Of a DNA stretch of 52,826 bases, positions 44,164 through 52,527 are shown one piece after another. A program made the position numbers and the translations under genes. The DNA is from Ectothiorhodospiraceae bacterium. GTDB taxonomy: Bacteria > Pseudomonadota > Gammaproteobacteria > SZUA-152. The stretch lies in assembly GCA_002401775.2 (NCBI GenBank), contig NVUB02000225.1, forward strand, positions 1 through 52,826, given 5' to 3'. How positions within the stretch are numbered: position 1 is the first letter of the stretch; the number at the start of each line of letters is the position of its first letter. The notes beneath the pieces are model-generated. The model saw nothing but the letters and a program-made list of their open reading frames with translations. It did no database searches and was not told the origin of the DNA.

Positions 44164-44871
44164 TTACGTTTCCGAAAGCGTGTCGGAAAATTTATAGCCA
44201 ACACCCCATACCGTGAGAATATAAGTCGGAGTAGAAGGGCTGTTTTCGATTTTTGCTCGTAGGCGATTGATGTGAGAATTGACGGTGTGCTCATACCCAT
44301 CATGCCCATAGCCCCAGACACTGTCGAGCAATTGGCTCCGCGTAAAGACCTGTCCAGGATGAGTGGCAAAATGCCATAACAAATCGAATTCTCTTGCGGT
44401 AAGGTCAATGACCTTGCTCGCAATTGTGGCCTGGCGTTTATTTTGATCTAAAAATAAATCACCGGCCCGCAAGTCTTCTACATCGTTAGGGTTGATTTTG
44501 TTTCGGGCCTCAGCTCGGCGCAGTATTGCTTTGGCGCGTGCGACTAGTTCACGAAAACTAAAGGGTTTGGGCAGATAATCATCGGCACCCATTTCCAGGC
44601 CGACGATGCGGTCTAGCTCTGCGCTTTTGGCCGTTAGCATGAGGATGGGTGTATCATTATCCGTACCACGAAGACGGCGGCAAATTTCCAAGCCGTCTAT
44701 GCCGGGCAACATCAAATCAAGGATAATGAGGTCATAGCGTTTTTTTTGTGCCAATGACAGGCCAACATTGCCATCACTGGCGAGTTGAACTTCAGCCCCT
44801 AAGTCCTGTAAGTGCATGGACACTAGATTGGCAATATCATAATTATCTTCAACGACAAGGAATTGTTTCAT
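44164..44871 (-). CDS. OmpR/PhoB-family response regulator
   Basis: 235 residues. The receiver domain has the acidic pocket E8/D9, phospho-acceptor D52 (LIILDLMLPG), the conserved Thr in LMLTAKS and Lys in PKPFSF. The C-terminal winged helix is typical (LTAREFDLLWHFATHPGQVF, then RSQLLDSVWGY, HTVNSHINRLRAKIE and TVWGVGYKF). It heads the operon with the kinase. Two TCAC motifs 11 bases apart lie about 45 bases before its start, suggesting that it activates its own transcription as well as the spondin gene. Confidence 0.92.
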   Translation of the reverse strand: MKQFLVVEDNYDIANLVSMHLQDLGAEVQLASDGNVGLSLAQKKRYDLIILDLMLPGIDGLEICRRLRGTDNDTPILMLTAKSAELDRIVGLEMGADDYLPKPFSFRELVARAKAILRRAEARNKINPNDVEDLRAGDLFLDQNKRQATIASKVIDLTAREFDLLWHFATHPGQVFTRSQLLDSVWGYGHDGYEHTVNSHINRLRAKIENSPSTPTYILTVWGVGYKFSDTLSET

Positions 44872-44912
44872 AGTGGTTTACTCATGTTGTGATCTTTATC
44901 CTAGTTAATAGA

Positions 44913-44931
44913 TGTCACAAAACCATCACGT
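44913..44931 (-). promoter_or_regulatory. Two 11-base-phased TCAC motifs before the response regulator
   Basis: TCACAA at 44915 and TCACGT at 44926 match the phasing and sequence of the array at 41929-41972. They lie about 45 bases upstream of the response regulator start. Confidence 0.6.
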
Positions 44932-44947
44932 CTCTCTGTTAATATTA

Positions 44948-45412
44948 TTATCCCGTGGGTTTACGCTGCTCTGGGCGCAATGTGGTGGTGTAAAAAACTT
45001 CGGCAAGATCGGGGTTTACGGGCTTGTTTTGTTCATCGACCAAAGGGTATTCACCATCATTCCAGCCACGCAGCCCGGTTTTGAGTGAACGAACTTTGGA
45101 AAAACCCATTTGTAAAAGCGTGTGGGCCGCGAGGGCGCTGCGGCGACCGGATCGACAAATTACTACGATGTTGCGTTCCCGGCCAGCCGCTAACTCAGGG
45201 ACGGTATCGTCGTAGTCATACTCACAAGCAGACTCGAGTATGCCGCGTGCCACGTTAAGTGAATCAGGAATATGGGCACGGGAGAATTCATCAGGTTCGC
45301 TCACATCAATAAGCAATATCGAGTGGTTTTCCAGCTCGTCAACGAGATCCCAGGGGAATATTTCTTGGACGGTTGTCAGGCAGTCGTTGAGTAAATCATC
45401 GTAGCTTTTCAT
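44948..45412 (-). CDS. Rhodanese-like sulfurtransferase
   Basis: 154 residues from ATG 45412 (MKSYDDLL...); a longer start at 45460 would add 16 residues without a ribosome binding site. It is a single rhodanese domain: LLIDVSEPDEFSRAHIPDSL then the active-site loop VVICRSGRRSALAA with the catalytic Cys, and the closing LKTGLRGWNDGEYPL. Such proteins carry sulfane sulfur, often next to dsr genes in sulfur oxidisers. It lies between the NarL-like regulator and the two-component operon, all on the minus strand. It is cytoplasmic, with no signal peptide. Confidence 0.88.
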   Translation of the reverse strand: MKSYDDLLNDCLTTVQEIFPWDLVDELENHSILLIDVSEPDEFSRAHIPDSLNVARGILESACEYDYDDTVPELAAGRERNIVVICRSGRRSALAAHTLLQMGFSKVRSLKTGLRGWNDGEYPLVDEQNKPVNPDLAEVFYTTTLRPEQRKPTG

Positions 45413-45644
45413 AACGAATAGACGAGGGTTCCTTGCGATGAATGGGCCTAGTGGTGACATTCGGAACGCATTGCAAATGGGCCCCTAGTACAATTTAGCG
45501 ACCAACCCTGAATAAATCGTAGTGCGAAAAATTCGGCGTTTCAGGGATAATGCTCAGATTTGCATCAAACGTACTGGAAAGTGAGTATTCTGGGGCATTT
45601 TAAAGCGGTCTTCAGGGCATTTTCAGGTTATTTTCAAGGTAATT

Positions 45645-46301
45645 TTAGGTCATCGGTATGCGTTTTCGCCCAAGTCCTTGCTCAACGGCGATTACTGCAG
45701 CTTCTACCCGTGAACTAACACCTAATTTCCTCAGTATTGCTTTCACGTGCAATTTGACGGTGCCATCGGTAATGCCTAACTCGCGTGCGATGACTTTATT
45801 GCTTTGGCCAATGGCTAGGTGTTCGATAATCTCTGTTTCGCGGGGAGTAAGGTCGGACAGGGGCGTTTTGGTTTCAATTTCGCCTGAATTGCCCTGGAGT
45901 ACGCGAGCCAGAGTGCCGGCAAGCTGGGGGGCTATGATGGTTTCACCCTTAACAATGCTGTGGAGGGCGGCTACAAGCTCGTCTGGGTCCATATCTTTTA
46001 ACAAGTAACCCTGTGCGCCATTGCGCAGTGACTCCACCAGGTCGCGTTCTTCGTTGCTGGTGGTGAGCATGGAAATGGGCACGGTAACCCCTGCCTTACG
46101 CAATCGTTTGAGTACCTCCAGACCATCCATGTCAGGCATACGCATATCGAGTAATATAACATCAGGCTGAGCTTCTTCAACGATGTCGAGGCCTTCCTGT
46201 CCGGTACTGGCGGCAGCAATAACGTCAATGCCGCTGCGCTCCAGGAGGTTTTTGAGTCCCAGTCGGAACAGGGTATGGTCATCAATTAATTGTACTTTCA
46301 T
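45645..46301 (-). CDS. narL: NarL/FixJ-family response regulator
   Basis: About 218 residues from ATG 46301 (a 6-residue longer form is possible). The receiver has D-D at the start of the acidic pocket (LIDDHTLFR) and the phospho-acceptor Asp in ILLDMRMPD (residue 52 from this start), plus LLKDMDPDEL. The LuxR/NarL-type helix-turn-helix is LTPRETEIIEHLAIGQSNK, then ELGITDGTVKLHVKAILRKL. It closely resembles NarL and lies 204 bases downstream of its likely NarX-type kinase. The gene symbol reflects similarity; its signal and targets may differ from E. coli NarL. Confidence 0.85.
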   Translation of the reverse strand: MKVQLIDDHTLFRLGLKNLLERSGIDVIAAASTGQEGLDIVEEAQPDVILLDMRMPDMDGLEVLKRLRKAGVTVPISMLTTSNEERDLVESLRNGAQGYLLKDMDPDELVAALHSIVKGETIIAPQLAGTLARVLQGNSGEIETKTPLSDLTPRETEIIEHLAIGQSNKVIARELGITDGTVKLHVKAILRKLGVSSRVEAAVIAVEQGLGRKRIPMT

Positions 46302-46523
46302 GTTGTCATACCATGTCACATTTGTTTCAAAAAAAAGCGCGTTTCAATCTGATGAGTATTCAGCAGTAGGGAGTGTGACCTAATGCGTGTGATTACATTT
46401 CTCATCGACCATCATAAAGTACCACGATTTTAGCGGATTACTATAGCGTTTGTTTGCGTTTGTCGCCGGGTTATTATTGTCGCATATTTATTGTTGCTGA
46501 TACGGTTATGGTGATGTTTATGT

Positions 46524-48104
46524 TTATGGCAGCGGCGATTTTTCTGCATGTTGTATTTCCAGTTCTATACGGGTGCCTTCACCTGGCTCGCTTTCTATAG
46601 TTAGTTCGGCGCCAATGCGTTGGGCGCGTTCCCGCATGATCGTCAAACCCACATGTTCTCCCGGCCCTGCGATACAGGTTTCAGCATTGATGCCCATGCC
46701 ATCATCTTCAATTAATAGATGGAACTGTTGTTGCTCAGTGCAGTTTAATAAGACCCGAACATGTTTGGCATTACTGTGTTTGCGTATGTTGGTGAGTGCC
46801 TCCTGAATAATATGCAACAGGTGGACTTCTAATACAGGCTGTAATCTCAGGTCTGGGCATTCGTTTTGGAAGAAGATTTGAATGTCTCCCTGGTTTTTAA
46901 ATCGCTCGATGAGGCCTTCGGTGGCGGGGATCAGGCCTCGCTCGTCCATGCGAATGCGAAAATGTGCGAGTAATTCTCGTAATTCAAAATTAGCGTCATC
47001 TAGGCCAAATTTAATTTGCTCGACTTCGTCGTTGGCATCGGCATTTTGTTGAGAGTCTTGCTGTAAGGTTTCCTGAAGCATGCTGACTCGAAAACGAAGG
47101 CTGGCAAGTGTTTGCGCAAGAGAATCGTGTAGCTCATGGGCCAACATAGTGCGTTCCTGCATGATGGAGAGGCGATGAGATTCTGCTTCCCAATGGGATT
47201 TGGCAATGGCCATACTCAAGTGTTGGCCAATGTTAGTGAGAATGTCGATGATGTCTTCACGCTCGGTGAGGCCGAGTTTTTCGACAAACAGATTATAAAT
47301 CCCGAGAGTACGGTTGTTATATCGTAATGGAATAGCAATGTTTTCCAATTTGTCACCGGCAAACATTAATTCACTGACGATATTTTCGCAGTCTTTAAAA
47401 TGATTTTGGCAGAGCAACATATTTTTTGAAAATTCTTGAGCGCAGAGACAATGTTCAATAGGCACCATACGAATTCTTTCTATGGTGTTCTCATCAAGGC
47501 CAACGCTACCCACCAGGCGCATTTGATTATCATCGGTGACCAGACGCACTGTGCCTGCATGGGCGTAAACAATTTCGTTTAAGGTATGAAGGAATGCGAT
47601 TAACAACTCGTCAATATCTTTTGCGGAGTTACTGTGCGCCGCCACATCGTACAAAATTTCCAATGTGCGGGTTTTGCGTTGCAAGGTGATCGTTTGGCGG
47701 TTGACCTCGTCATCCATCTCGCGCGTGAGTGCCCGCAGGGATTCCCCCAGTTTATTGATGTCGCACGCCAATAAGGCAAACTCACCTTGCTCTGGCTGTG
47801 GGACGCGTGCTGAGAGGTCTCCGTTTAACATACGCTGCGCCCATTCACGTAGCAGTGCGAGAGGCGCCAGCAACCGGATTTTCACGCAACGCATAATGCG
47901 GATAATTAGCAGTAAGCCAAACCCGGTTAACACTAATTGGACAATAAAGAAGAGATCTTGTTTTTGCGGCCAAATATACACACCAAAGGTGGTCGCAATG
48001 ATTAACAGAAAAATCAGCACCAGCCCGGTGAGGGGAATATACAGCTCATTGGTACCCAGGGCGCGAAAGCCGGTCACTGGCGTTTTGGCTGGCGTGTTTG
48101 ACAT
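46524..48104 (-). CDS. NarX-like sensor kinase without a periplasmic nitrate-sensing domain
   Basis: 526 residues. Two TM helices (about 21-45 and 50-70) are separated by only a few residues, so the periplasmic P-box sensor of NarX/NarQ is missing. HAMP follows (about 70-130), then a GAF-like module with Cys219, Cys221, Cys232 and Cys239, then HisKA_3 with His326 (LAHELHDSLAQTL) and a HATPase_c domain (GEHVGLTIMRERAQRIG). NarX is known to have a central Cys cluster. Here it could hold the actual sensor, for example an Fe-S or redox switch. The start codon shares a base with the stop of the dsrR-like gene (TAATG), so it is translationally coupled to the dsr genes. Confidence 0.85.
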   Translation of the reverse strand: MSNTPAKTPVTGFRALGTNELYIPLTGLVLIFLLIIATTFGVYIWPQKQDLFFIVQLVLTGFGLLLIIRIMRCVKIRLLAPLALLREWAQRMLNGDLSARVPQPEQGEFALLACDINKLGESLRALTREMDDEVNRQTITLQRKTRTLEILYDVAAHSNSAKDIDELLIAFLHTLNEIVYAHAGTVRLVTDDNQMRLVGSVGLDENTIERIRMVPIEHCLCAQEFSKNMLLCQNHFKDCENIVSELMFAGDKLENIAIPLRYNNRTLGIYNLFVEKLGLTEREDIIDILTNIGQHLSMAIAKSHWEAESHRLSIMQERTMLAHELHDSLAQTLASLRFRVSMLQETLQQDSQQNADANDEVEQIKFGLDDANFELRELLAHFRIRMDERGLIPATEGLIERFKNQGDIQIFFQNECPDLRLQPVLEVHLLHIIQEALTNIRKHSNAKHVRVLLNCTEQQQFHLLIEDDGMGINAETCIAGPGEHVGLTIMRERAQRIGAELTIESEPGEGTRIELEIQHAEKSPLP

Positions 48105-48439
48105 TATTTCGCGGTGTCGTTTTCTTCAGTGGGAGGCTTGTAATTGGGGTCATTTGGATTGAGGAAAATGAAGTGGTGTTGACCAGCCTCAATTTCAACA
48201 TAATCAATGTGGGTGCCATTGAGCAGCTCGACGCAGTCTGGACTAACGATGGCTTTAAAACCGGCTTCTTCAAGCAGTACGTCATCTTCTTTAGGCTCAT
48301 CAAAGCCGATGCCGTATTCTACAGATTCATCCGCTGTTGTTTTCGCCGCAATGCGAAATGCTAACGCACCATGCTCGCTTTCTTTTAGATTTTTTTTAAT
48401 AACGTCAATGGCGAGAGGTGAAAAAGTAATAATATCCAT
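48104..48439 (-). CDS. dsrR: DsrR-like IscA-family protein lacking the cluster-binding cysteines
   Basis: 111 residues with the IscA/HesB fold pattern (FSPLAIDVIKKNLKE, LAFRIAAKT, YGIGFDEPKEDD, then VSPDCVELLNGTHIDYVEIE and a C-terminal HHFIFLNPND). A-type carriers hold C...CGC; here only one Cys (SPDC) remains and the C-terminal CGC is absent. DsrR of phototrophic sulfur bacteria is described as an IscA-like protein without these Cys residues that is needed for efficient sulfur-globule oxidation. Position between dsrN and the kinase supports the assignment. It is 161 bases downstream of dsrN. Confidence 0.82.
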   Translation of the reverse strand: MDIITFSPLAIDVIKKNLKESEHGALAFRIAAKTTADESVEYGIGFDEPKEDDVLLEEAGFKAIVSPDCVELLNGTHIDYVEIEAGQHHFIFLNPNDPNYKPPTEENDTAK

Positions 48440-48600
48440 AATGTGGTTTTCTCGGTTTGGTGGTTTAGTGTTAAACTATCGTTAAAATTAGCCGTGGCAT
48501 ATTCAGCGGTAGCTTTTAATGGCAATTACTTACTGTAAACATTAGTTGTAATCATTAGCCGTAATAGTAATCCGTCTAGGGTCTAAGTATTAACTCCCTG

Positions 48601-50016
48601 TTATGTTGGTGAGTTTTGTGAGCGGGTTGCTGTGCATTGCCGGACAAAAGCCACAAATCGTTGTACCCAAGGATTGCTTTTAACATCTCGCATGTGGCTG
48701 TAATTAGCCAGCACATTGTGATGTACAATGCCGTCCGACGTACCATTAACACCGTGACCGCGAAGGACACGATAGGCGAATCGGGTGTCTTTTGAGAATG
48801 CTTTTGCCGGGGCAGAGTAGTGAAATTCATGTGCATTGATGGTGCTTTGTTGCGGTTGTGTGGCGGTATGGTTCCAGAGACTGTCGCCAGTTACCGCAAG
48901 TTTGACATAACCTCGACCTTGCGGGCGTTGGTGCATGTGAATGTTCATGTCCAGGGCACCGACCATGTCGCAGCAGTTGTCATTCCACTTCAGGCTACGC
49001 GAAAGGTACATGAGCCCACCGCACTCGGCATATACCGGAAGTCCCGATTCTATGGCGTTGCGAATGGCGGTCCGCAGGCCGGTATTGGCGGACAGTGCTT
49101 GCATGTGCGTTTCGGGGAACCCGCCACCGATAAACAGGCCGTCGATTTCCGGCAATGTGGTATCCGTCAGGGTATCGATGTTAACCAGTTCAGCACCGGC
49201 CGCACGGAAGGCTTCAAGGTCATCGGGATAATAGAATCCAAAGGCGGCATCGCGGGCAATACCAATGCGAATATCTGTGGGTATATGCGTTGCGGGAGAT
49301 ATGATGTTGTCTGGCGCTTCAAAGTCAGGAATCGGCGCGCTGTCAGCGATGGCCTGTAATTGGTCCAGGTTCACTTGCTCGGCGACCCGTTTAGCCACAA
49401 GATCGATTTGTTGTTCTACGGCCTGTGCTTCGTTGCTGGGGATCAGCCCCAGGTGTCGTTCCTGAATTTTTAGCAGAGGGTCACGGTGCACAGCGCCCAC
49501 CACAGGCACGTTAGTGTAGTGTTCAATTACTGCGCGCAATTTAGTTTCGTGCCGGCTGCCGCCCAGTTGGTTGAGTATGACGCCAGCGATATTAATATCA
49601 GGCTCAAAGGCCTGATAGCCGAGGATCAACGGGGCAATGCCGCGTGTCATGCCCTGGGCATCAATCACCAGAATGACTGGGCTATTGAGCAGTGTGGCGA
49701 GGGCAGCATTGCTGTTACTACCATCAAGATCCAGACCATCGTACAAGCCCTTGTTGCCTTCGATGATGCTGATGTCAGACTGAGCATGGCGATGGCCAAA
49801 GTGCGTTAAAATCTCTGCATGGCTCTGGGTGTGAAAATCGAGATTGTAACAATCTTTGCCTGCGGCACGGGACAGCCACATGGGGTCGATGTAGTCCGGG
49901 CCTTTTTTAAAGGGCTGAACCTGCAAGCCACGTTGTCGAAACGCGGCACAGAGCCCAATGCTGAGTGTGGTTTTGCCCGAAGATTTGTGGGCAGCGGAAA
50001 TGAATAAATGGCCCAT
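48601..50016 (-). CDS. dsrN: Cobyrinate a,c-diamide synthase, DsrN type
   Basis: 471 residues with the CobB/CbiA layout. The N-terminal P-loop ATPase is FISAAHKSSGKTTLSIGLCA, then DYIDPMWLS and EGNKGLYDG. The C-terminal class I glutamine amidotransferase has the nucleophile Cys in YAECGGLMYLS and the closing NAHEFHYSAP. The enzyme amidates cobyrinate, but in dsr clusters DsrN is thought to amidate sirohaem for sulfite reductase. Synteny with dsrP and dsrR supports DsrN rather than cobalamin synthesis. It lies 23 bases after the TrpD2-like gene. Confidence 0.87.
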   Translation of the reverse strand: MGHLFISAAHKSSGKTTLSIGLCAAFRQRGLQVQPFKKGPDYIDPMWLSRAAGKDCYNLDFHTQSHAEILTHFGHRHAQSDISIIEGNKGLYDGLDLDGSNSNAALATLLNSPVILVIDAQGMTRGIAPLILGYQAFEPDINIAGVILNQLGGSRHETKLRAVIEHYTNVPVVGAVHRDPLLKIQERHLGLIPSNEAQAVEQQIDLVAKRVAEQVNLDQLQAIADSAPIPDFEAPDNIISPATHIPTDIRIGIARDAAFGFYYPDDLEAFRAAGAELVNIDTLTDTTLPEIDGLFIGGGFPETHMQALSANTGLRTAIRNAIESGLPVYAECGGLMYLSRSLKWNDNCCDMVGALDMNIHMHQRPQGRGYVKLAVTGDSLWNHTATQPQQSTINAHEFHYSAPAKAFSKDTRFAYRVLRGHGVNGTSDGIVHHNVLANYSHMRDVKSNPWVQRFVAFVRQCTATRSQNSPT

Positions 50017-50039
50017 CGGATTACCGCTGTTGTGACGCT

Positions 50040-51044
50040 TTAGGCCGCTGTGCCGAAGCGTTCAGTATTTCTGGCTTCCCACATATCTTTTGCTAAAGAT
50101 TCTGCAGAAGTCATATCGTCGGCGCGTCCCATCATTTTCAGAGTAATGGCTGTGGTGCCAATGACCGCGCCGATACCGTATTCGTCTTTGTCAGAACCTT
50201 CCCATGCTGCACGTAAACGCTGCACATTCAGTTCAGGGTCTTTGACATGGCGACGTCCATACATGGCCGGCCATTCTTCCTCGGACATTTCGCCATTGTG
50301 CACACTTTGCACCAGGCAAGGGGCATCAGGATCGCGCTCGATTTCACCGCCATCGCCTTTCATAACCGCCAGATGCGGCTGCTTCAGTAAAAGTGCGGCT
50401 TCCTGGTGCATGGGGCGGTAACCAGGGTGAAAAATGCCCTGCATGGAATACGGTGAATCAAAAGGATTCAGCATACGTGCGAGAGTGTGTACCGGAGAAC
50501 GCAGGCCGAGAATGGGACGCAGTTCGATAATTTTGTGTAGCCGGGGGCTAAGGTGTTCGAGGTCTAAATAGGCAAAACCGGTCTCGCGAATACGATCAGC
50601 AGATCCCTGCAAAGAATTGCAGGGTGCGATGCCTAAGCTCGCCAGCACATCTTTGGTGTACATGCGCCCGGCAGTATGGCCGCTAGCACCGTGCATGAAA
50701 ATGTTAACGCCGTTTTGTGCGAGCAACAAATTGGACAAAATGAACCAGGGCAGGTGACGACGCTTGCCAGCATAAGATGACCAATCCAGATGCACCTCAG
50801 GCGCATTGTCCGGAATGGTAAGGCTCTCTTTTACCGCACGAATAAATCCCGCCAGTTCTTGCGGCTCTTCTTCTTTGACGCGCATTAGCATCAGAAAGGC
50901 ACCGAGCTGCTCGGGTAGAACCTGATCCGAAAAAATCATACGAAATGAATCGTAGGCTTCATCCTGGGTGAGAGGGCGTGAACCATTTTTACCCTTACCA
51001 AGAATGCGTACGTATTGTGCGAATGGGTGTTCTTGAGACATCAA
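50040..51044 (-). CDS. TrpD2/YbiB-like glycosyl transferase family protein
   Basis: 334 residues of the class IV phosphoribosyltransferase fold, related to anthranilate phosphoribosyltransferase. The N-terminal helical domain (LTQDEAYDSFRMIFSDQVLP, then EQLGAFLMLMRVKEEEPQEL) is clear, as is HGASGHTAGRMYTKDVLASL later. The PRPP-binding GTGGD motif of TrpD is replaced by a SYAGKRRHLPW segment, so anthranilate transfer is unlikely. This fits the TrpD2/YbiB subgroup, which is reported to bind nucleic acids. It lies between dsrP and dsrN. The role in sulfur metabolism is unknown; the first or second Met may start it. Confidence 0.85.
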   Translation of the reverse strand: MMSQEHPFAQYVRILGKGKNGSRPLTQDEAYDSFRMIFSDQVLPEQLGAFLMLMRVKEEEPQELAGFIRAVKESLTIPDNAPEVHLDWSSYAGKRRHLPWFILSNLLLAQNGVNIFMHGASGHTAGRMYTKDVLASLGIAPCNSLQGSADRIRETGFAYLDLEHLSPRLHKIIELRPILGLRSPVHTLARMLNPFDSPYSMQGIFHPGYRPMHQEAALLLKQPHLAVMKGDGGEIERDPDAPCLVQSVHNGEMSEEEWPAMYGRRHVKDPELNVQRLRAAWEGSDKDEYGIGAVIGTTAITLKMMGRADDMTSAESLAKDMWEARNTERFGTAA

Positions 51045-51161
51045 AATAAACGACCAGAAGAAAGTGATTAAAGTAAAGTTAAGACTACAGGGGATAGGCG
51101 GCAGGGGAAAGCGATTGGTGTGGTGTAGGTGCTTTTCCTTTTCTCTTCCATCTTTCCCCCT

Positions 51162-52349
51162 TTACACTGAATTCTTAAGACTTAAAGGCAAAAAGCGCAG
51201 TATCTTGATGGCAATCATTACGGTAACGAAGGCCACGGCTGTGCCGCCCAGGCCCAGGGCGATTTCGGGGGCGCTGGGTGTGTAGGTGACGACTACACCG
51301 TCATAAAAGCTACTGCTGACTTCCTTGCCCGGGAACATGTCCATAGGGAAGGCCTGACCACCGATGATGATCATGTACATTTGTGACAGGCCTCCGGCAA
51401 TAACCAAAACCGCAGCGGTGACAGTCCACCCCATAGAGGCACGAAACGCGGGGGCGTAACATATCGCTAATGGAAACAACGTGCCGAGCAACATATAACC
51501 GACCCAAAACAGGCCGCTGTAGATATTGTCGCCATCAAGAATGAAGCTCTCCACGCCGTGATGCTGAGTGGCGTAAAGATTAGTCAGGTGGAAAATGACC
51601 ACAAATAACAGCACCGCCGCGACAAACAGACCTTGCAGGCGCTGCAATTTGATGACGATGTGACTACCCAGTTCGCGCCCGGTCCACTTGTAGGAGGCCA
51701 GCAGCACGATGAGAAAGAAGGCCAGCCCAAAGGAGAATGACATGACGATAAACATTGGCGCCATAATGGCGGCGTCGTAATATTCCCGAGCAACAATGAA
51801 ACCAAAGATAGAGCCGGTACCCACGGTCAGTGCCAGTCGCCAAATAAAGGCAAAAAAGCCGGCCACTTTGGAGTATTTGTTCAAGTTGCGCTGCATCATT
51901 GTCCACAGATAGATGATGATGATGGCAAAGAAACCGTTGTAGAGGATCATGTTCCAGGCAAAAATAGACTTAAAGTTGTAGTAGGTCATAGCGACGATGA
52001 GTCGGTCAGGATGGCCGAGATCAAGCACCAGTACCATCAAACCGCCGGCCAGCAATGCGATGGCCATGAGGCCGGACAAAGGCGCCAGTGGTTTATAACT
52101 GGTTTTACCAAAAACCGATGACATAGACGCGACATTAAGGGCACCGGAAGCGGAAACGATCAAAAATACCGCGAACACATGTGGCAATCCCCAGACAATC
52201 TGGTTATTCATGCCCGTGACCCAATGGCCGTTGTGTTCCATGTAATAAGCAGCCCCCAGCCCTACGGCCACGATCAGACTCAATAGGCCTAACAGAACGT
52301 AGTAGCCCTTGCTGGTGCCATCAATTTCACGAAAAGTCGTTGGTTTCAT
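51162..52349 (-). CDS. dsrP: NrfD/DsrP-type membrane subunit of the DsrMKJOP complex
   Basis: 395 residues with about ten TM helices. GYYVLLGLLSLIVAVGLGAA, then HWVTGMNNQIVWGLPHVFAV, MTYYNFKSIFAWN and EYYDAAIMAPMF are NrfD-family segments, and the sequence matches my memory of DsrP rather than PsrC or NrfD proper. DsrP transfers electrons between the quinone pool and the periplasmic DsrJO part of the complex. It is the most upstream minus-strand gene seen here. The expected dsrO is not upstream; instead an opposite-strand fragment lies there. The gap of 117 bases to the TrpD2-like gene is compatible with one operon. Confidence 0.87.
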   Translation of the reverse strand: MKPTTFREIDGTSKGYYVLLGLLSLIVAVGLGAAYYMEHNGHWVTGMNNQIVWGLPHVFAVFLIVSASGALNVASMSSVFGKTSYKPLAPLSGLMAIALLAGGLMVLVLDLGHPDRLIVAMTYYNFKSIFAWNMILYNGFFAIIIIYLWTMMQRNLNKYSKVAGFFAFIWRLALTVGTGSIFGFIVAREYYDAAIMAPMFIVMSFSFGLAFFLIVLLASYKWTGRELGSHIVIKLQRLQGLFVAAVLLFVVIFHLTNLYATQHHGVESFILDGDNIYSGLFWVGYMLLGTLFPLAICYAPAFRASMGWTVTAAVLVIAGGLSQMYMIIIGGQAFPMDMFPGKEVSSSFYDGVVVTYTPSAPEIALGLGGTAVAFVTVMIAIKILRFLPLSLKNSV

Positions 52350-52527
52350 TTGTTTTTACTCACCGCAGCCTGTTTGTCTATTGAACGTCGGTCTTCAATA
52401 GGGTGTACCCATGGGCATAAAGGCATTGCCCACCATTGTGTTTTGATTGTAGTTTTTTCTCAGACTGACTTTCGCCTGTCACGTAGCTTCGCAACATGAC
52501 CTACATGTCTCAGTCCTCAACACTTAG
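52350..52527. other. Upstream region of dsrP with a repeated hairpin
   Basis: TGTCACGTAGCTTCGCAACATGACCTAC (about 52476-52503) matches the hairpin near 42173-42199 with one change. I see no clear promoter for dsrP. No gene is present in this short gap. Confidence 0.45.

Noticed and set aside
48601-50016. Cobalamin biosynthesis gene cobB/cbiA
   Set aside because: The fold is the same, but no other cobalamin genes are nearby and the neighbours are dsr genes, so DsrN is the better reading.
51104-51159. GGGGAAAG...CTTTCCCC inverted repeat between dsrP and the TrpD2-like gene
   Set aside because: The loop is about 40 bases and no T-run follows, so neither terminator nor attenuator is convincing.
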